NCBI RefSeq assembly: GCF_037975245.1
Contig: NC_092564.1
Span: forward strand, 11,804,484-11,868,483
DNA from: Apostichopus japonicus
Taxonomy: Eukaryota > Echinodermata > Holothuroidea > Aspidochirotida > Stichopodidae
Direction: 5' to 3'
DNA: 64,000 bases
Both the position numbers and the translations under genes were made by a program. Shown here one piece after another: positions 47,611 through 60,501 of this stretch. The notes beneath the pieces are model-generated. The model was not told where the DNA came from, did no database searches, and saw only the letters and a program-made list of their open reading frames with translations. Within the stretch, counting starts at the first letter, position 1; the number at the start of each line of letters is the position of its first letter.

Positions 47611-48485
47611 GAATTTTTGAAATAATATAATTATTTGGCCATCATAAAATTATTTAATGATATTAAAATCATTTTCAGAATGTAAATGAATACACATTTC
47701 ATATCACTAGTTCGGTTTATTTAAAGATATATATATATATATAATTTATTTTATTACTTTAGTGCACACGCGAGCTACGATATCCATTATCTACATAGCT
47801 GGCTTGTGAATGCCAGCGAAACGTACACTCTTCATAGCAATCTCAAATTCACAGGTTAGGTTGGCTCCGCAGAAAAAATCCAGACCCAGATTTGCAAAGA
47901 AAAAGACCATTCCCTCCAATGCTAATTATGCGCCATTGTAGGTGTAACTGAAGGCGAAACCACGCCTACCACACATATAAGGCTAAGGAATTTCATTGAC
48001 GTATAAATTGTAAGGAAGCTATGTAGTACTATATCTCAAAGTAGACAAATGCAATAGTTTTAGGAATTATACGATATTAGATATTACTACAACGTATATG
48101 AGTTTCCGTCCATTTACAGTTTATCAAGGGACTTCATAAACTACCTTTTTGTAAACATGTATGTGAGAACTACCTAAATGGAGTTTTTGTTTAGCCGTAC
48201 AACTTAAGTGTACATGTGCCTTACATGTGGTAACCGTCTGCTCTATTCATACCCGGTATTTTTTGTTCGTATGTATATAACGGAACGTTTTACTATAGCA
48301 TGTGTACTTGAAATACGCACTACACCTGCGCCTGGCGTGGGAATTTGGTGCATATGGTCGTTAGGCCGTTAGTTGCATACGACAAATCGTAACCCTTCAA
48401 GATCCGACTTCCAGCTGTTTCCCAGATCCTTGCCTGGATAGCTGTTGTTGATCTTGTTGAAATTAAGCAGATTAACTATCTCCAT

Positions 48486-51400
48486 ATGGTGGATGGGATA
48501 AGTAGTGCTGGCGACGAGGATCAGCAATGTTCAGACCCCTTGTTGTCGCCGGGTGGTGGCAAGAATACTTTTCATAATAATCAATTTGACGTTAGGATAT
48601 TCCCGACGCCGGTTAGTGAAAGCTCCTCACCGAGGGTGAGTTATGCCCGGTTTGCCCCATTACCTCTCTTCCTTTGATTTTGATTATAGAGATATAAGCA
48701 AACACTTCCACACCAATTACTAGGCACACTGCAAATAAACTACTTGAATCATTCTTAATTGTAGGCTTCGCTACAATAACTTCAGATTAAGAATTGCGCC
48801 AAAATTCGTAACCATATAACTAAGTACAATTAATAGTATTAAGTAAGGCCCTCACAAGTAACAATGAGTCTGACCAGGCCCAAGTTGAGCTAGAACTGTG
48901 GGTGGACATTCGCCTAGGGAAGGCCAAGACTGACAAGAGCATAGCCTAGGTCAGAGCATATTTAGACATTCAATCAAGTTTGCTACATTCCTTTTTTTTA
49001 ACATTTTGAGCAATATAGGATAAATATAAATGGTATCAAATACAGTACACAGTAAATATAGAGTATTATAGAGTATCAAAATAATATATGTGAGATGGCA
49101 GTAGAGGAACCAGAAATAAGTGGATATTTTTCTGGTCTGGTCCCTTTGTAACATTACAAATGCCGGTGCCTTCCAATCATAAGGTCCCCAGTTCCAGTCA
49201 CTCAAAGATGTAATGCATGTCGTCCAGTTACAGAGTTGTTGACACACAACAATTCATAATCATGGACATTAAATATGAGACTGACTTCGGTCAGCTTGCG
49301 GCTTTGATAAGCTAATGATGGCTTCTTCCCGAGTTCCTGCTTGCAGGAGGATCTAAAATACATAGGCCCTACATACATTACTAGGCTTTAGACTAGAGTT
49401 CAAGTTTATATGCTACATTCCATTTTTACAGTTCGTACATTATAGGATATATAAAAAGATGGTACCAAATACAGTTAACAGTAAATAAAGAGTATCGAAA
49501 TAATATATGTGAGATGGCCGGAAGTAGAGGAACCAGAAATACTTTTCTGGCTTGGTCCCTTTGTAACAATGATAGTGCAATGTACAACACCCACCCCCCT
49601 CCCCTCCCCCCAGGCTTGGAAGTTCACTCTGACACTATAGTAGTACCAGTCCCACACCTGTATTCCACGACTGCATGAACTGATGGCACTTATTTTATGA
49701 TTAAGAATTGGGTAGCCTAGCACCACGATCAAGTATATATCAGGGTAAAAACTCCCAGATGTAAACAAACTGAATAAGGTAGCCTGCCTCTGATGACATC
49801 TGTGCATGGACACATTTCTATTTGATCTAGGGTTTACATCACAGGTGATTCTACAATTTCCTTAATATCTTCATACGCCAAAGTGCCTCATCATGTTTGC
49901 CTTAAGTTTTGTTATTATTGTGTAGGCTACTGCCTGCACATTAAATGATTTCCAAAACAAGATGGTTCAGACTGTCGAGATCCATTTGGTTTTGATGGTG
50001 TAAGTTATGGAATGCACTATGCAGGGCTCTTCAAGAGTATGTAAAACTAAGTAGCCTAGTTGTTCTGCTAGGCTAGAAAATTTAAAGTTTTGAAATGAGT
50101 AAGGAATAATTTGCTTCTTAAGAACCCACTATCTCGAACTCTAGCCTTACTTCAGGGCACAAGGCATAGTAACAGAGTCATAATTTCTGGTGACCTAGCT
50201 CGACCCAAGACAGATATTGAGATTGTGAAAGTTAGGTGTGTACATTGCAGTACGGTCACTTGAAATCATTAACAAACCATAACTGTTACTACTGTGGGGT
50301 TCAAGCATGGATTTTAAGCAGTTAATAAGCCTAGCCTGTTTTGATAATGTGTCAGACCAGGTTACCCTCTGTGTAAGTGTACAAACTGTAAAAAGTGTAA
50401 TATTTAATATAATTTAGTTAATAAATAGTTATTTCCTGTTTGACAGTTTCAGAAGAAACATTCAATTTGGTTGGCTAATTATGTTTTATAAGAAAGTAAT
50501 CTGTAACTTGTGTTTAACCATATATATTGTCTGAGTACAATCGTTCAATTTTTGTTGTGAAATTACAATAATGGCTTGTCATGTGCCAAACCAGCCTCTA
50601 GAGTGACATCACAATCTATTTTAGCTGGTAATCACAAACACCACAACGAGATGTTCAACAAAATAGAGTCAGAGTACAGTTAATGTAATTAGTTCAATGT
50701 ATTTGCTGCCAACCAAATGAAATAAGTAACTTTGTTTGCAGCATAAAGGTGGGGCTGAGATTTTGTATGTAATGGTTGTGATGTTTTTAACTATAAGTGT
50801 TGTTCTTCTGTTGGTTTGTTGTAAAATGGATGTTGACAAATTAATGCTTTGTTGAAAATGGGCTTATTCCTTATCGCACAAGATATCATGATATGAAATG
50901 TTTTGGGGAGAGCAACAACTACAATACATCGATATGCAAAATCTTTATTGCAGGGTCAACCTTTACTGAGCAGCAATCATGATTTTCTATGTTGATATTA
51001 AATTAATTTGCATAAAAGAAAGAAATTGTATCTAGACTTCTTCTTTTTCTTCTCTCAAAACTAGGTTGATGTGGAGTTGCAAGATGGTGAAGACTGCACA
51101 GATCTCAAAGAAACCAGCAATGGAACTAAACCTAAAGAAGAGAGAAAGAGGGATACCTTGCTGGCCAAGGAATGTCAAGAATGGCCAGAGGATACTGAAG
51201 ACGAAGAGGAGGATCCTTGGGCATTATTGGAGATGGACACCAGCAATTCAAAGATGTGGAGTGGTTAGCACTTTTCATTAGATCAATTCAGCAAGTTTTG
51301 TTTTACTGTACATGGTTGTGAATTGTGAAGGGGAGAAAGTGGATATGGACTTTGCAGCCTGGGCATCAGTTAGGCTTAATTTAGTGTTAGCACTATTCAC

Positions 51401-54400
51401 ACTTATTATTGAGGTTTCTGAGCTTTTCAATAGAGATAAATAATATAAGTTTCTGTTTGTGAATGGTAGGGTACTCATTTGCATAAATTTGAAGTAATTG
51501 TCTATTTCTGTATGTACTTCATATTGCAGTACTATTGTACTTTCTGATCGTATGAGTGTACATTTCTTCAGTGAAAAAGTGATGAAATGAAATGAAAAAA
51601 ATAATAATCATAATACCTTCAAATTTTATGTTCTACACAATTCAAGTGTCTTGTAATGTACAAATTGGAGAGTATTAAAGCTGTTTTCTTGAACCATCAG
51701 GGCACCCTTAAAAACCAGCTCTGTAATATAACATTATATGAAGACATGAAACAAGATTTACAAGGTCCAAGCTGTGTTTGATAGAAAGTTGAAATATTGA
51801 TTGGTGTACCTATCCTTTGCATGTATTTGTTAATATTGTGTACTTCTGGCAATTAAGCATTTTTTCCTTTATTAGCAAAACTCATCACTGTAATATAAAT
51901 TGACCCTCTCTGTCTTTTCAGAAATGACCTTGAAGGAACGATTACATAGACTCTTCATCACATTCCTCCTCAAGCCGATCTCCGTCCTATTTTTCCTTTA
52001 TTTCTTCATCTGCTCCCTTGACTTGATGAGTTCTTCTTTCCGACTTCTCGGTGGTCGAGAGGCGGGGGAGGTTCTGGGAGAGAACGAGTTACTCAATAAT
52101 CCAGTCTGTGGGCTGATGTTGGGTATCCTAGCAACAGTCCTTGTACAGAGCTCCAGCACATCTACGTCAATTGTTGTTTCCATTGTCTCTGCTGGTCGTA
52201 AGTATTACTGTGGTGGTTAGTACATACCGCCATCTGTTGTATGCTAAAAGAGGATTTAGAGCAGGGGTAGGCAACCTTTTTGAATGAATGGGCCAGATAT
52301 AAGGAGTGAAAAATTGACTGGGCCGCACCTAACCAACGACCTGCTGTTGATTTCAATCCTTTGATTCTGAGGACTTTCAAGCAATAAGTGTGTGTACTTA
52401 ATCTGTATTCATAAAACACAATGTCAATACAGTACAGTTGATAATTTATGGGGATAATAGGCCTAACTGACAGCATCATTAGTGCCGATAAATTCTAAGC
52501 AGCTACCTCGTTTTTTGTAATGATGTAAAATAGATTAATTTTTGTTTTCTTTTTCTTGAGACATCTCACAGGCCACAAAAAAAGTCACTGGTGGGCCGCA
52601 TGTAGCCCGCGGGCCGTAGGTTGCCCACCCCAGATTCAGAGGAAGGCAAGATGACAGGATTCATACTTTCACAGTTTTTCCATTGACACTAACTGATCCA
52701 TCTAGGAATAATTAAAGGAACATTTGACAAGGAAACTGTGACAAGTACATTATATTTACAGTTGACACATAGGTGATATATGATAGGCTAAATGCAACCT
52801 CTTCACTGTAAATGTTAAACATTGACAGAGTCTGAAGATCTGCTGATAATATTCTGTCACTAAGTAATATGGAACACGCTGGAGAGTTTAGACCAATCAA
52901 ATCATCAGGGAAGATTTGTTGATTACTTGATTTCGGACATTACACTGAATGTACTGTATGCGTAAACAAGTGTACAAAACGTTAACAGAATACACTTAGA
53001 AGGAATTAATCACTACCAACTGATAATTCAAATTTCAAATTATATCAGGCCATGTACATCCTGGTGTTCTCAAATGTGGGGGTGGGGGATGGGGGGGGTG
53101 GGGCTATGGTGAGGTGGGGTAGTGCAGGTAGGATGAGGAAAAGTTAGTGAAAATTGCTTGCTTTACATAGAGGCTAAGACTCCAAGAGCTCTGCTCTAAT
53201 GTATATTTGGTGGTCTCAGTTTCTAACATCTTACATACAGCATTGTTAAAAGTGCAACTTTAATTTAAAAGAAACATGTCATCCTAGTACTTTTACAGAA
53301 CATTGAACATGAGGTAGGAGAAGAGATCTGTGATTAAATGCAGCCAGTATAAAGTAACATTTGATTTCTCTTACCCATCACAAGTTAAGCTTTACCCTGC
53401 TGATTGATCTTTTGCAAGCCATACATAGTTTTACTATCTAAAATCAGGACCATTTCAGGTCAACTCTCGCCTGGAGAATGGACTCTACGAAAGTTTTTTA
53501 GTTTACCCTGCTTTCTGAATATGTAACCGACATGTCACTTAAGTTGTGTACCTGCTGTGTCTGTATCTCCACAGTGCTCAATGTTCAGCAAGCAATTTAC
53601 ATCATAATGGGCGCCAACATTGGTACCTCTGTCACAAACACCATAGTATCTCTGGCCCAGGTTGGCAAGAAAAATGAATTCAGAAGAGCTTTTGGTGCTG
53701 CAACCGTCCATGACATGTTTAACTGGCTGGGAGTTTTAATCTTGTTACCAGTGGAAGTATTCACCGGATACTTATATCGCACCACCAGTGTCATTCTCAA
53801 GAGTATGAACGTTAAATCCAATGAAGAAGTCAAAATTGAACTTCTCAAGAAGCTTACAAAACCACTGACATCTCGTATCATTCAGGTAAGAGCTGATTGT
53901 TTCATTCTCTGGTGTGAAAGTTGTTTACATATGCATACATGCATAGTCAGGTATTATCACCAGACGTTGGAAAACCCGCTTTGTCATGTTTCCCCTAATT
54001 ATAACCTGCTATCAATTCATAACTGTATCAGAGTATCGGGAATGTGTCTATGCATTTCTCAAATTCTTCTACTGATTGTGCAATGAATCCCGACGTGACA
54101 TTTGACGAAAGAAGAAGTCGTCGGTGTTTGTTTTATTTAAGTTTGGTGCTAACACCAGGAGACAAAAACAAGTATTTTGGTTTGCTATAGAATCTGTGCA
54201 GTCGTTACTTGTTGTATCAGCTGAGATGCATAGTGCAGGAAATGCATCAATGAGGACTTCTTTAGCATCATCAATGGGAATCTCCCCCCTACCCCCCCCC
54301 CCCCCCCCTTGACAACCTGTTCAGTCTTTGAGGGTTTTGGTACAGTTGTCCAACAAAAGTAGTTCATGAATAATTTAAACTCTGACAGAGTGTTTGAACA

Positions 54401-56892
54401 GTAGAAAACTAAATTACTTCATGCGTTTTTATTTCTTTCACAGATTGATAGAAATATCATCACTTTAATTGCTGTCAGTGAAATAGATTCCTCAGACAAG
54501 AGCCTCTTGAAGATTTGGTGTAAAAAGGAAAAAATTCATTCAATCGTTAATGGGACCCAAGAGATCCTTTATAGAAGTGGCAATGCAACACAGTTGGCCA
54601 CTGAAATAGTTCCAGTTACCCAAATTGAGGAAGTGGGTATTGAAAAATGTGAGTAAATATAGATAGAATACTTTGATGCATGATCGAAATACTATTTAAA
54701 AGCAGTTTTTCTCTCTAACTTGATGATCAGTTTTGGAGGGCACAGATTGTACACATTTATCTATCAAAGCCAGTATTAAAATAATCCTTTAAAAGTACAT
54801 GCACTATATTTCTGCGAATAATTAATGACCTTAAAACTAGAAACAATCAGAACACTGCCCACACTTGTCGGCTCGTTTGATTTACCGTTGCATTGAATGT
54901 AATCCTAGCCCACAAAATTGGTTGGCAGGGGATTATGTTTGCTGCATCGTAGATTCATTTATAATTCTGGACTGTGCAAAATATTGTGAAGGCCTTCTTT
55001 GCTAGGGCCTGTTTGTAATAATGCACCAAGCCATTACAGTGAAGTGACCTCGGACTGTTCACCCTCATATTTTATATGAATAATATATTATAGGACTGTG
55101 ATTAATGAAAAGCATTAGAGAAGTGAGGCTGGGTATAATGAGATTTGTCAGTGCTAAAAGCCAGTAGTGAATAATAGATGGGGCGGTATGACTTGCTCTA
55201 TTTTCAATTGGATTTGTAGGTATTTTGAAGTTTTAAAGGCTCGTTAGAACATGTGTTGTTTAAGAACATGGAAGTTTGTGTAGTGTGTAAAATTTAAATG
55301 TGAGGCCAAAGTAAATCTGTAACCATTTTGTTTAAACTGATAATTTGGGTTGTTGGGTTGATACCAAACTGATGAGCATCTAGCTTTAGGGTTGTCTTGT
55401 TTTTTTATGGTATTCTAGATTATATGCTATAAATATGACAAACCTCGGAAGCGTTCCTTTCACAACAAGTATTGTGTCCCTGAACAATGTTCACTTAAGG
55501 AAGTATTCATGGTGCTGACTTGCATGAGTTGAACATTTGAATTGTTTCAAGATTTTAGAAGGAAAGGAACCACTGTAGAAAATGAACCAGTATCAACTGA
55601 GGTTTTTTTTTCCGCCCCAAGTATTTTATATTTGTGATGTTTGATCCAATGTATGTGCAATTATTCTGATAACCAACAAAACTATAATATATCCCTATCG
55701 AGACACTAATGAGACACTCCCTGGACATCCTCCAAAGTGATACCAGCATAATCCATTTTACAGTGAAATTATAAACATTTTCAATAAGTTCAAAGTCAAA
55801 ACTTTTCCTTCTAAGCCAATAAAAGTAGCAAACTGCTGTTGTGGCATCTGCCATGAATAAGAGTTGAGATCTTATCATGCTCAGCAGTGGTATGAAACAG
55901 CATGTATATATAGTTTACAATGGTGATATATATGTGTGTGTGTATATATTTGACACCGTTCTCTGTTGATATCTCCAGGTAATCATCTGTTTGTTAACAC
56001 CAACCTCTCAGAACGTGCAGTGGGTGGCATCCTCCTCCTGGCATCGCTGGTCATGCTCTGTCTCTGTCTCATATTCCTCGTCAAAATTCTTCACTCGCTC
56101 ATGAAGGGTCGGATAGCTTTCGTCATCAGGAAGACCATCAATGCGGACTTTCCCGGCTGCCTACGGCATCTGACAGGTTACGTCGCCATCCTGGTGGGTG
56201 CCGGCATCACCTTTCTGGTTCAAAGTAGCTCCGTGTTTACCTCGGCGATGACACCCCTGGTAGGGGTGGGGGTCATCACGTTAGAGAGGATGTACCCTCT
56301 CACGTTGGGTTCGAACATAGGGACGACTGCGACGGGACTCTTAGCGGCCCTGGCCAGTTCCGAGGGACATTTAAAGGAGGCCATTCAGATCGCCCTCTGT
56401 CATTTACTATTTAATATCACAGCAATAACAATATGGTTCCCAGTTACGTTCATGCGTAAGGTCCCCATCTACCTAGCCAAGACTCTGGGTAACACTACGG
56501 CTGATTATCGGTGGTTTGCTATAATGTATCTTATTTGTATGTTCTTCATCTTACCCTTAGTGGTGTTCTCCTTGTCTGTTATAAGTATATGGCTTCTGGT
56601 AGCAGTAGGTATACCATTTGTTATTTTAATGACGTTCATAGTCGTAGTCAATATCTTGCAGAGAAAAAAGCCAAATTTATTACCCAAGAAATTTCAGACA
56701 TGGACTTTCTTGCCGTTATTTCTACGGTCCTTGGAACCGATGGATATGTTGATATGCAAGATATTTTCCCATATACAATGTTGGGGGAGGTTGTCTGCTC
56801 TTAAGAAAACTAGAAAGAGTTTGAAAAAGGAACAGGCTGTCTCTGTGATATCTTACAACGAACAGACTGTAAACACAGACAGTCAAGTTTGA
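48486..56892 (+). CDS. SLC34 (NaPi-II) sodium-phosphate cotransporter
   Basis: Six exons: 48486-48635, 51065-51263, 51922-52197, 53575-53885, 54444-54648, 55979-56892. Phases agree, giving 684 residues (human NaPi-IIb 690). It couples Na+ to phosphate uptake across the plasma membrane. Both inverted-repeat halves carry the family signature: QSSSTSTS (192-199) with [10 protein letters not shown], and QSSSVFTS (462-469) with [27 protein letters not shown] is strongly conserved; its Asp255 sits where electrogenic paralogues have Asp and, to my recollection, electroneutral NaPi-IIc has Gly, which suggests an electrogenic transporter (inference). The acidic, Ser-rich N terminus of about 115 residues is cytosolic. 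The central loop has N-glycosylation sequons NGT and NAT and cysteines, as in the family's large extracellular loop. The C terminus ends DSQV, fitting a class I PDZ ligand. The ATG at 48486 is the only in-frame start in its exon. One SLC34 gene is visible; vertebrates have three, so I give no paralogue symbol. Confidence 0.95.
48972..49568. repeat. duplicated ~180-bp segment flanking a SINE
   Basis: Positions 48972-49153 and 49402-49568 share TGCTACATTC, AAATACAGT, ATAATATATGTGAGATGGC, AGTAGAGGAACCAGAAAT and GGTCCCTTTGTAACA in the same order and orientation, about 430 bp apart. A SINE lies between them. Either a local duplication preceded the SINE insertion, or these are two copies of a dispersed repeat. 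Confidence 0.8.
49157..49380 (+). mobile_element. SINE-like repeat, family B, copy 2 (SLC34 intron 1)
   Basis: Closely similar to 28222-28412: CATAAGGTCCCCAGTTCCAG, TTCATAATCATGGACATTAA, ACTTCGGTCAGCTTGCGGCT, CGAGTTCCTGCTTGCAGGAG, then a short TACA-rich tail. It extends further 5' than copy 1 (GCCGGTGCCTTCCAAT). Here the TACA tail has only a few units. Confidence 0.75.
52262..52633. mobile_element. 372-bp hAT MITE in SLC34 intron 3
   Basis: Ends CAGGGGTAGGCAACCT and the complement of CTGGGGTGGGCAACCT, flanked by 8-bp direct repeats ATTTAGAG (52254-52261) and ATTCAGAG (52634-52641). The right end has GGCCGCATGTAGCCCGCGGG, resembling the GC-rich ends of the element at 41025. No coding capacity. 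Confidence 0.85.
52642..53574 (+). other. rest of SLC34 intron 3
   Basis: AT-rich intron with a G-rich patch at 53077-53120 (runs of three to eight G) that could form a quadruplex. The acceptor before exon 4 is TCTCCACAG. Confidence 0.6.
54649..55978 (+). other. SLC34 intron 5
   Basis: AT-rich intron with TATGTG-rich sequence just before the acceptor ATCTCCAG. No element recognised. Intron 4 (53886-54443) contains a C run near 54288-54308, and intron 2 (51264-51921) nothing of note. Confidence 0.6.
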
Positions 56893-57300
56893 TTTCCAAT
56901 TTGATTTAAAAGGTGAACACAGCAAGTTGTGAACCTTTGAATGGCGTCAAAATGAAGCTGATTGGTCTTAAACTGCCCTAAATCATTTAACCCAGAGGAG
57001 TTAAACTTTGTAGATCTCGAGGCCTGTTAAATGAGGAATATTGCTGGTTGTCTTTTGATAACAGCTACCGAAATAAGATCAATGAAAATTCAACAGCAAC
57101 AGTGTAAATAAGTATGTCCTGTCAGCTAACAATTGCAGTAGACTTGTGACAAATTTCTGCTGGTTTGAATGGATTCTGATTAGTGACCATGTTAAACTGT
57201 GCTCTTAGACCATATTCCCTCTACCTAGATAGGCTTTTTGTAGACTGTTTACATCATTGCACACAGTGAAGTTGATGTTTGTCAATATTCCCATTGCAAG

Positions 57301-57306
57301 ATTAAA
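57301..57306 (+). terminator. candidate SLC34 polyadenylation signal
   Basis: ATTAAA about 410 bp after the SLC34 stop codon, the first A-rich hexamer of this kind, followed by a GT/T-rich stretch. Weak evidence. Confidence 0.25.
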
Positions 57307-60169
57307 AGAGTTTATTTGGTATGCCTGATTATACATTCTTTACTGCAAAGCTAGCTAAAACTAAATTGGATAAACACCCTATGTGTACTCTGTTACTCTG
57401 TTACAAGCCGTTCGGCTTCTTCCGTGTACACATGCGGCTGCTTTGCGTCATAAAATAACTGCCTTCCGAAGTTCCGGGGCCAATTTACTTTTGTTTTTTT
57501 TTCGGTAGATGTATCTCTTAACATGTTTTTTTATCCTATGAGTTTGGCTAGAACGTGCTATGGATGTGCAATATTTTGAACTATTGGGTCACAATTTTTA
57601 TGAAGGAATGACACAAATGAATTTGTAAAAAAAGTGTTTGGTGTAAACTACCTCTTTGTGTCCAAATATGTATTATTCTAGTACAATTCATGCAGGCTAG
57701 CTTTGTATCTAGCTCTCGGGATGTATGCATTGTTATGAGTTTTGTTTTCCGTATATGGCTCGTAATCTGGGCCTGCAGATCTGAACATTTCAAAACATTT
57801 GACATACGTAGGCTTTAACAGAAAGTTATTCTTAAGACTATTTATTTACTCTGACATCCATCTTTTATTTCAGGAAAAGGGTGAATGGTAATAACTTTCT
57901 TTTATATTACATTTTTTTTGAGTGCAATTCCAAACAAAGGCTGGTAATAATAACTAAAGTATGTGAAGGTTAGACACAAATTCACACAATGTGAGCTAAA
58001 CTCTTAGAAACATCAGCATCTAATCAACACACATTAAGGCATATCTACCGTGCAATTATTTTCATAAACAACCTTGAATTCTAGTTTATATTGCTTTATG
58101 ATAATCCAGTTTGCCATAATGTATTGTAAACACTCTGCAGTCATAAAACTTTGTGCTTGAAGCCTTGCTTTTCTGAGGGAGAAAATACCTAGATTATAAG
58201 CTGTGTGTAATAGAAAAAAATCATCAATCGCATTATTATCATTTCACTTGATCATTACCAAAAATTCAACTATTTGAGCCCTTTACGTTACTGACTTTTA
58301 TCATCAAAGTATTAGGAGTCATATGAAATATGACAAATTGATAATAGATGGTTTTTTATCACATATAAAATCAACAGGATATTACCATTCTGAGTAGTAG
58401 TCTGCTAAGTTTCAAAAGGAAACTTTTACACTTTGCCTACTGCCGATGGTACTGCATTATACTACTGTAATCGAAGTAATGAAATTGAGTGAGTGGACTG
58501 GTAGGTATTTAGTACATAAGGATTGAAATTACAGAACTGAAAAACAATCAGCTGAGGAAGTTAAAAAATACAAGGGAAAAAAAAATTGGAAAAACAAAAA
58601 AGAACTGATTCCTAGAGCCAAGAGTCTGTCCATCCATCTTATTTAATTGATCATCATGTGAGTTAATTGTTTTCATTTAACCTTGTTTAAGTTTTTCGTG
58701 CCATTTTCATGCTTTTCGCAAGTCTGTCATAAAAGCAAACTATTTATTTTATATGTGTTGTTTGTATGACCTGTTTGATGTTGTTCTTCACTTCACTTAT
58801 GATGAAGGAGATATGCTCATTATAGAAGGAGATAGTTGGTTTTCCTTTCACTCTCAAATAAGTCAGTAATCAAATGTTTAATCAAAAAGTGTTGCTGTAC
58901 CTTGGTCCCAATCATGTCCAAGATTTAATCTCAGCCTGCACATCCACTTTTACAATTTCAGGTTTTCTTTATAAAAAATAAGAAAAAAATAAAAAGGGGG
59001 AGGGAGGGTGGATGGGGGGGGGGCAATGTAGCTGACAAATTTAAGAAGATGGAAAATAGCAAAGAATTTTTTTAGCTCGGACTTGATTGCAACCCATCAC
59101 TGGTTCAAATCCCGTCCTATCCATAAATTTCTTGGCTCTTTTCCATTGTAATTTTCCTGTCAGTTTTCCATTGTTCATTAACTTGTATCAATTAAAAAAA
59201 CAATAGCAAGTCACTGAACACCTTGCATAAATCTGTTCGTCCATTTGAGTGGTAGGGGAGAGAGTGAAGGTTGATGAATAAGTTAGGAATGTTTTTCTCT
59301 CTCAAAGTAAACATCATTGCTAGGAAGGTTGAGTTGGTGTCAAGCAGCTTGGCAGTATATATTATCCTCCGCCTGTAACAGCAGTTTTACTGTAGAGTTT
59401 GGAATGGAAGCAAAGATAATTTCAGAGAATATTTAAAGGCTTTTATTTTGTATTTATAATTTTTTTATGATTTTATGAAATGTATATTTTTAGCTCTTTA
59501 CTATCTACAGACCCTCATCCTGTATATCATTTACATGACATGCATGTGTCCTACTTTGACTAAAATTAGGAAATTATTTCAGCTTTGTAAGAAAGTATGC
59601 ATATATTAACCTAATACTAATCATATTAAGATAGTTTCTTGTGAACTGTAGATTAGGAATTTAACCGTAGCCGAAGTCCCATTCTGCTGTTATATTGGAC
59701 ATGTATTGAAATGTCATCTCCAACTCAGTCTCTCTAAGATCTATTACTTAAAACTTCATATCTGATGTTTGACCTTTTTGATATCGTTGTTGCTGTTTTT
59801 TTTACTATATGCCTGGCTTGGTTCCAATCGTTCCTGGTTTAGTTTTAATGATGATGATTATGCAATAGTCCACCTTTGTACTTGAAATAGTGCTTCAGGT
59901 GTTTAGAGGCTTCCGTTGGTCTTTTTTGACCATCTTGCGACTTTACATTCCACATGAGTTTGATTGAAGTGTTCTGTGTGCAGTATTTATAGTTCGTCAT
60001 TTTATAAAAGTCAGGTGCAATATCATAAAACAGAAGAGATATCCTCCTAATTGGGGGACATTTAATATATGGATTAACCCTAGACAGACTAATGAGTCTA
60101 TAGGGGAAATATTTACATTTTTATTTTCAAGATATTTTCCTTTGGTTAAGGCCTAACTGGTTATTATTG
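57307..60169. other. intergenic region downstream of SLC34
   Basis: AT-rich DNA without a gene I can support. It contains a G/A-rich patch near 58990-59020. A GGTTCAAATCCCGTCC at about 59102 looks like an isolated B box; no tRNA or complete SINE could be built around it. Confidence 0.5.
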
Positions 60170-60501
60170 AGAGCGTGGTGGCCAATTGGCTATAAGGCGT
60201 CGGACTCGTGATCCAAGGATTGCTGGTTCGATTCATGCCTAGTTCATTACGTTGTGTCCTTGGGCAAGATGCTTTATCTTACTTGCCTCTCTCCACCCAG
60301 GGGTTAAATGGGTACCTGTGAGGTAACTTGTCATTAGGCGCAGTATATAACTGCTGCCGACTGGAGGGGTTGTCTCTGAGACAGGTTATCATAGAACAGG
60401 GGTAATATAACGTCTGTAAAGCGCTTTGAGACCTATCGCTGGTGTAAAGCGCTATATAAAAAGCAAATAATATTATGATTATGATTATTATTACTTACTT
60501 T
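60170..60501 (+). mobile_element. tRNA-derived SINE, family A, copy 2
   Basis: Similar to 30289-30676: A-box-like GTGGCCAATTGGCTATAAGG, then TGATCCAAGGATTGCTGG and B-box GGTTCGATTCA, then GTTGTGTCCTTGGGCAAG and CTCTCCACCCAGG. The 3' part GTAAAGCGCTTTGAGACC with GGTGTAAAGCGCTATATAAA is better kept than in copy 1. Tail of ATT/ATG units. Neither copy has a clear target duplication. Confidence 0.85.

Larger units (their letters stand above)
48636..51064 (+). other. SLC34 intron 1
   Basis: A 2.4-kb intron holding a duplicated segment (48972-49153 and 49402-49568) and a family B SINE between the copies. The rest is AT-rich and I see nothing else in it. Confidence 0.7.

Noticed and set aside
53532-54086. 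184-codon frame taken as a whole
   Set aside because: Only 53575-53885 is coding (SLC34 exon 4); the rest is read-through into introns on both sides, past clear splice sites.
59089-59117. Isolated B-box-like GGTTCAAATCCCGTCC
   Set aside because: No matching A box or acceptor stem; too little to call a tRNA or SINE.
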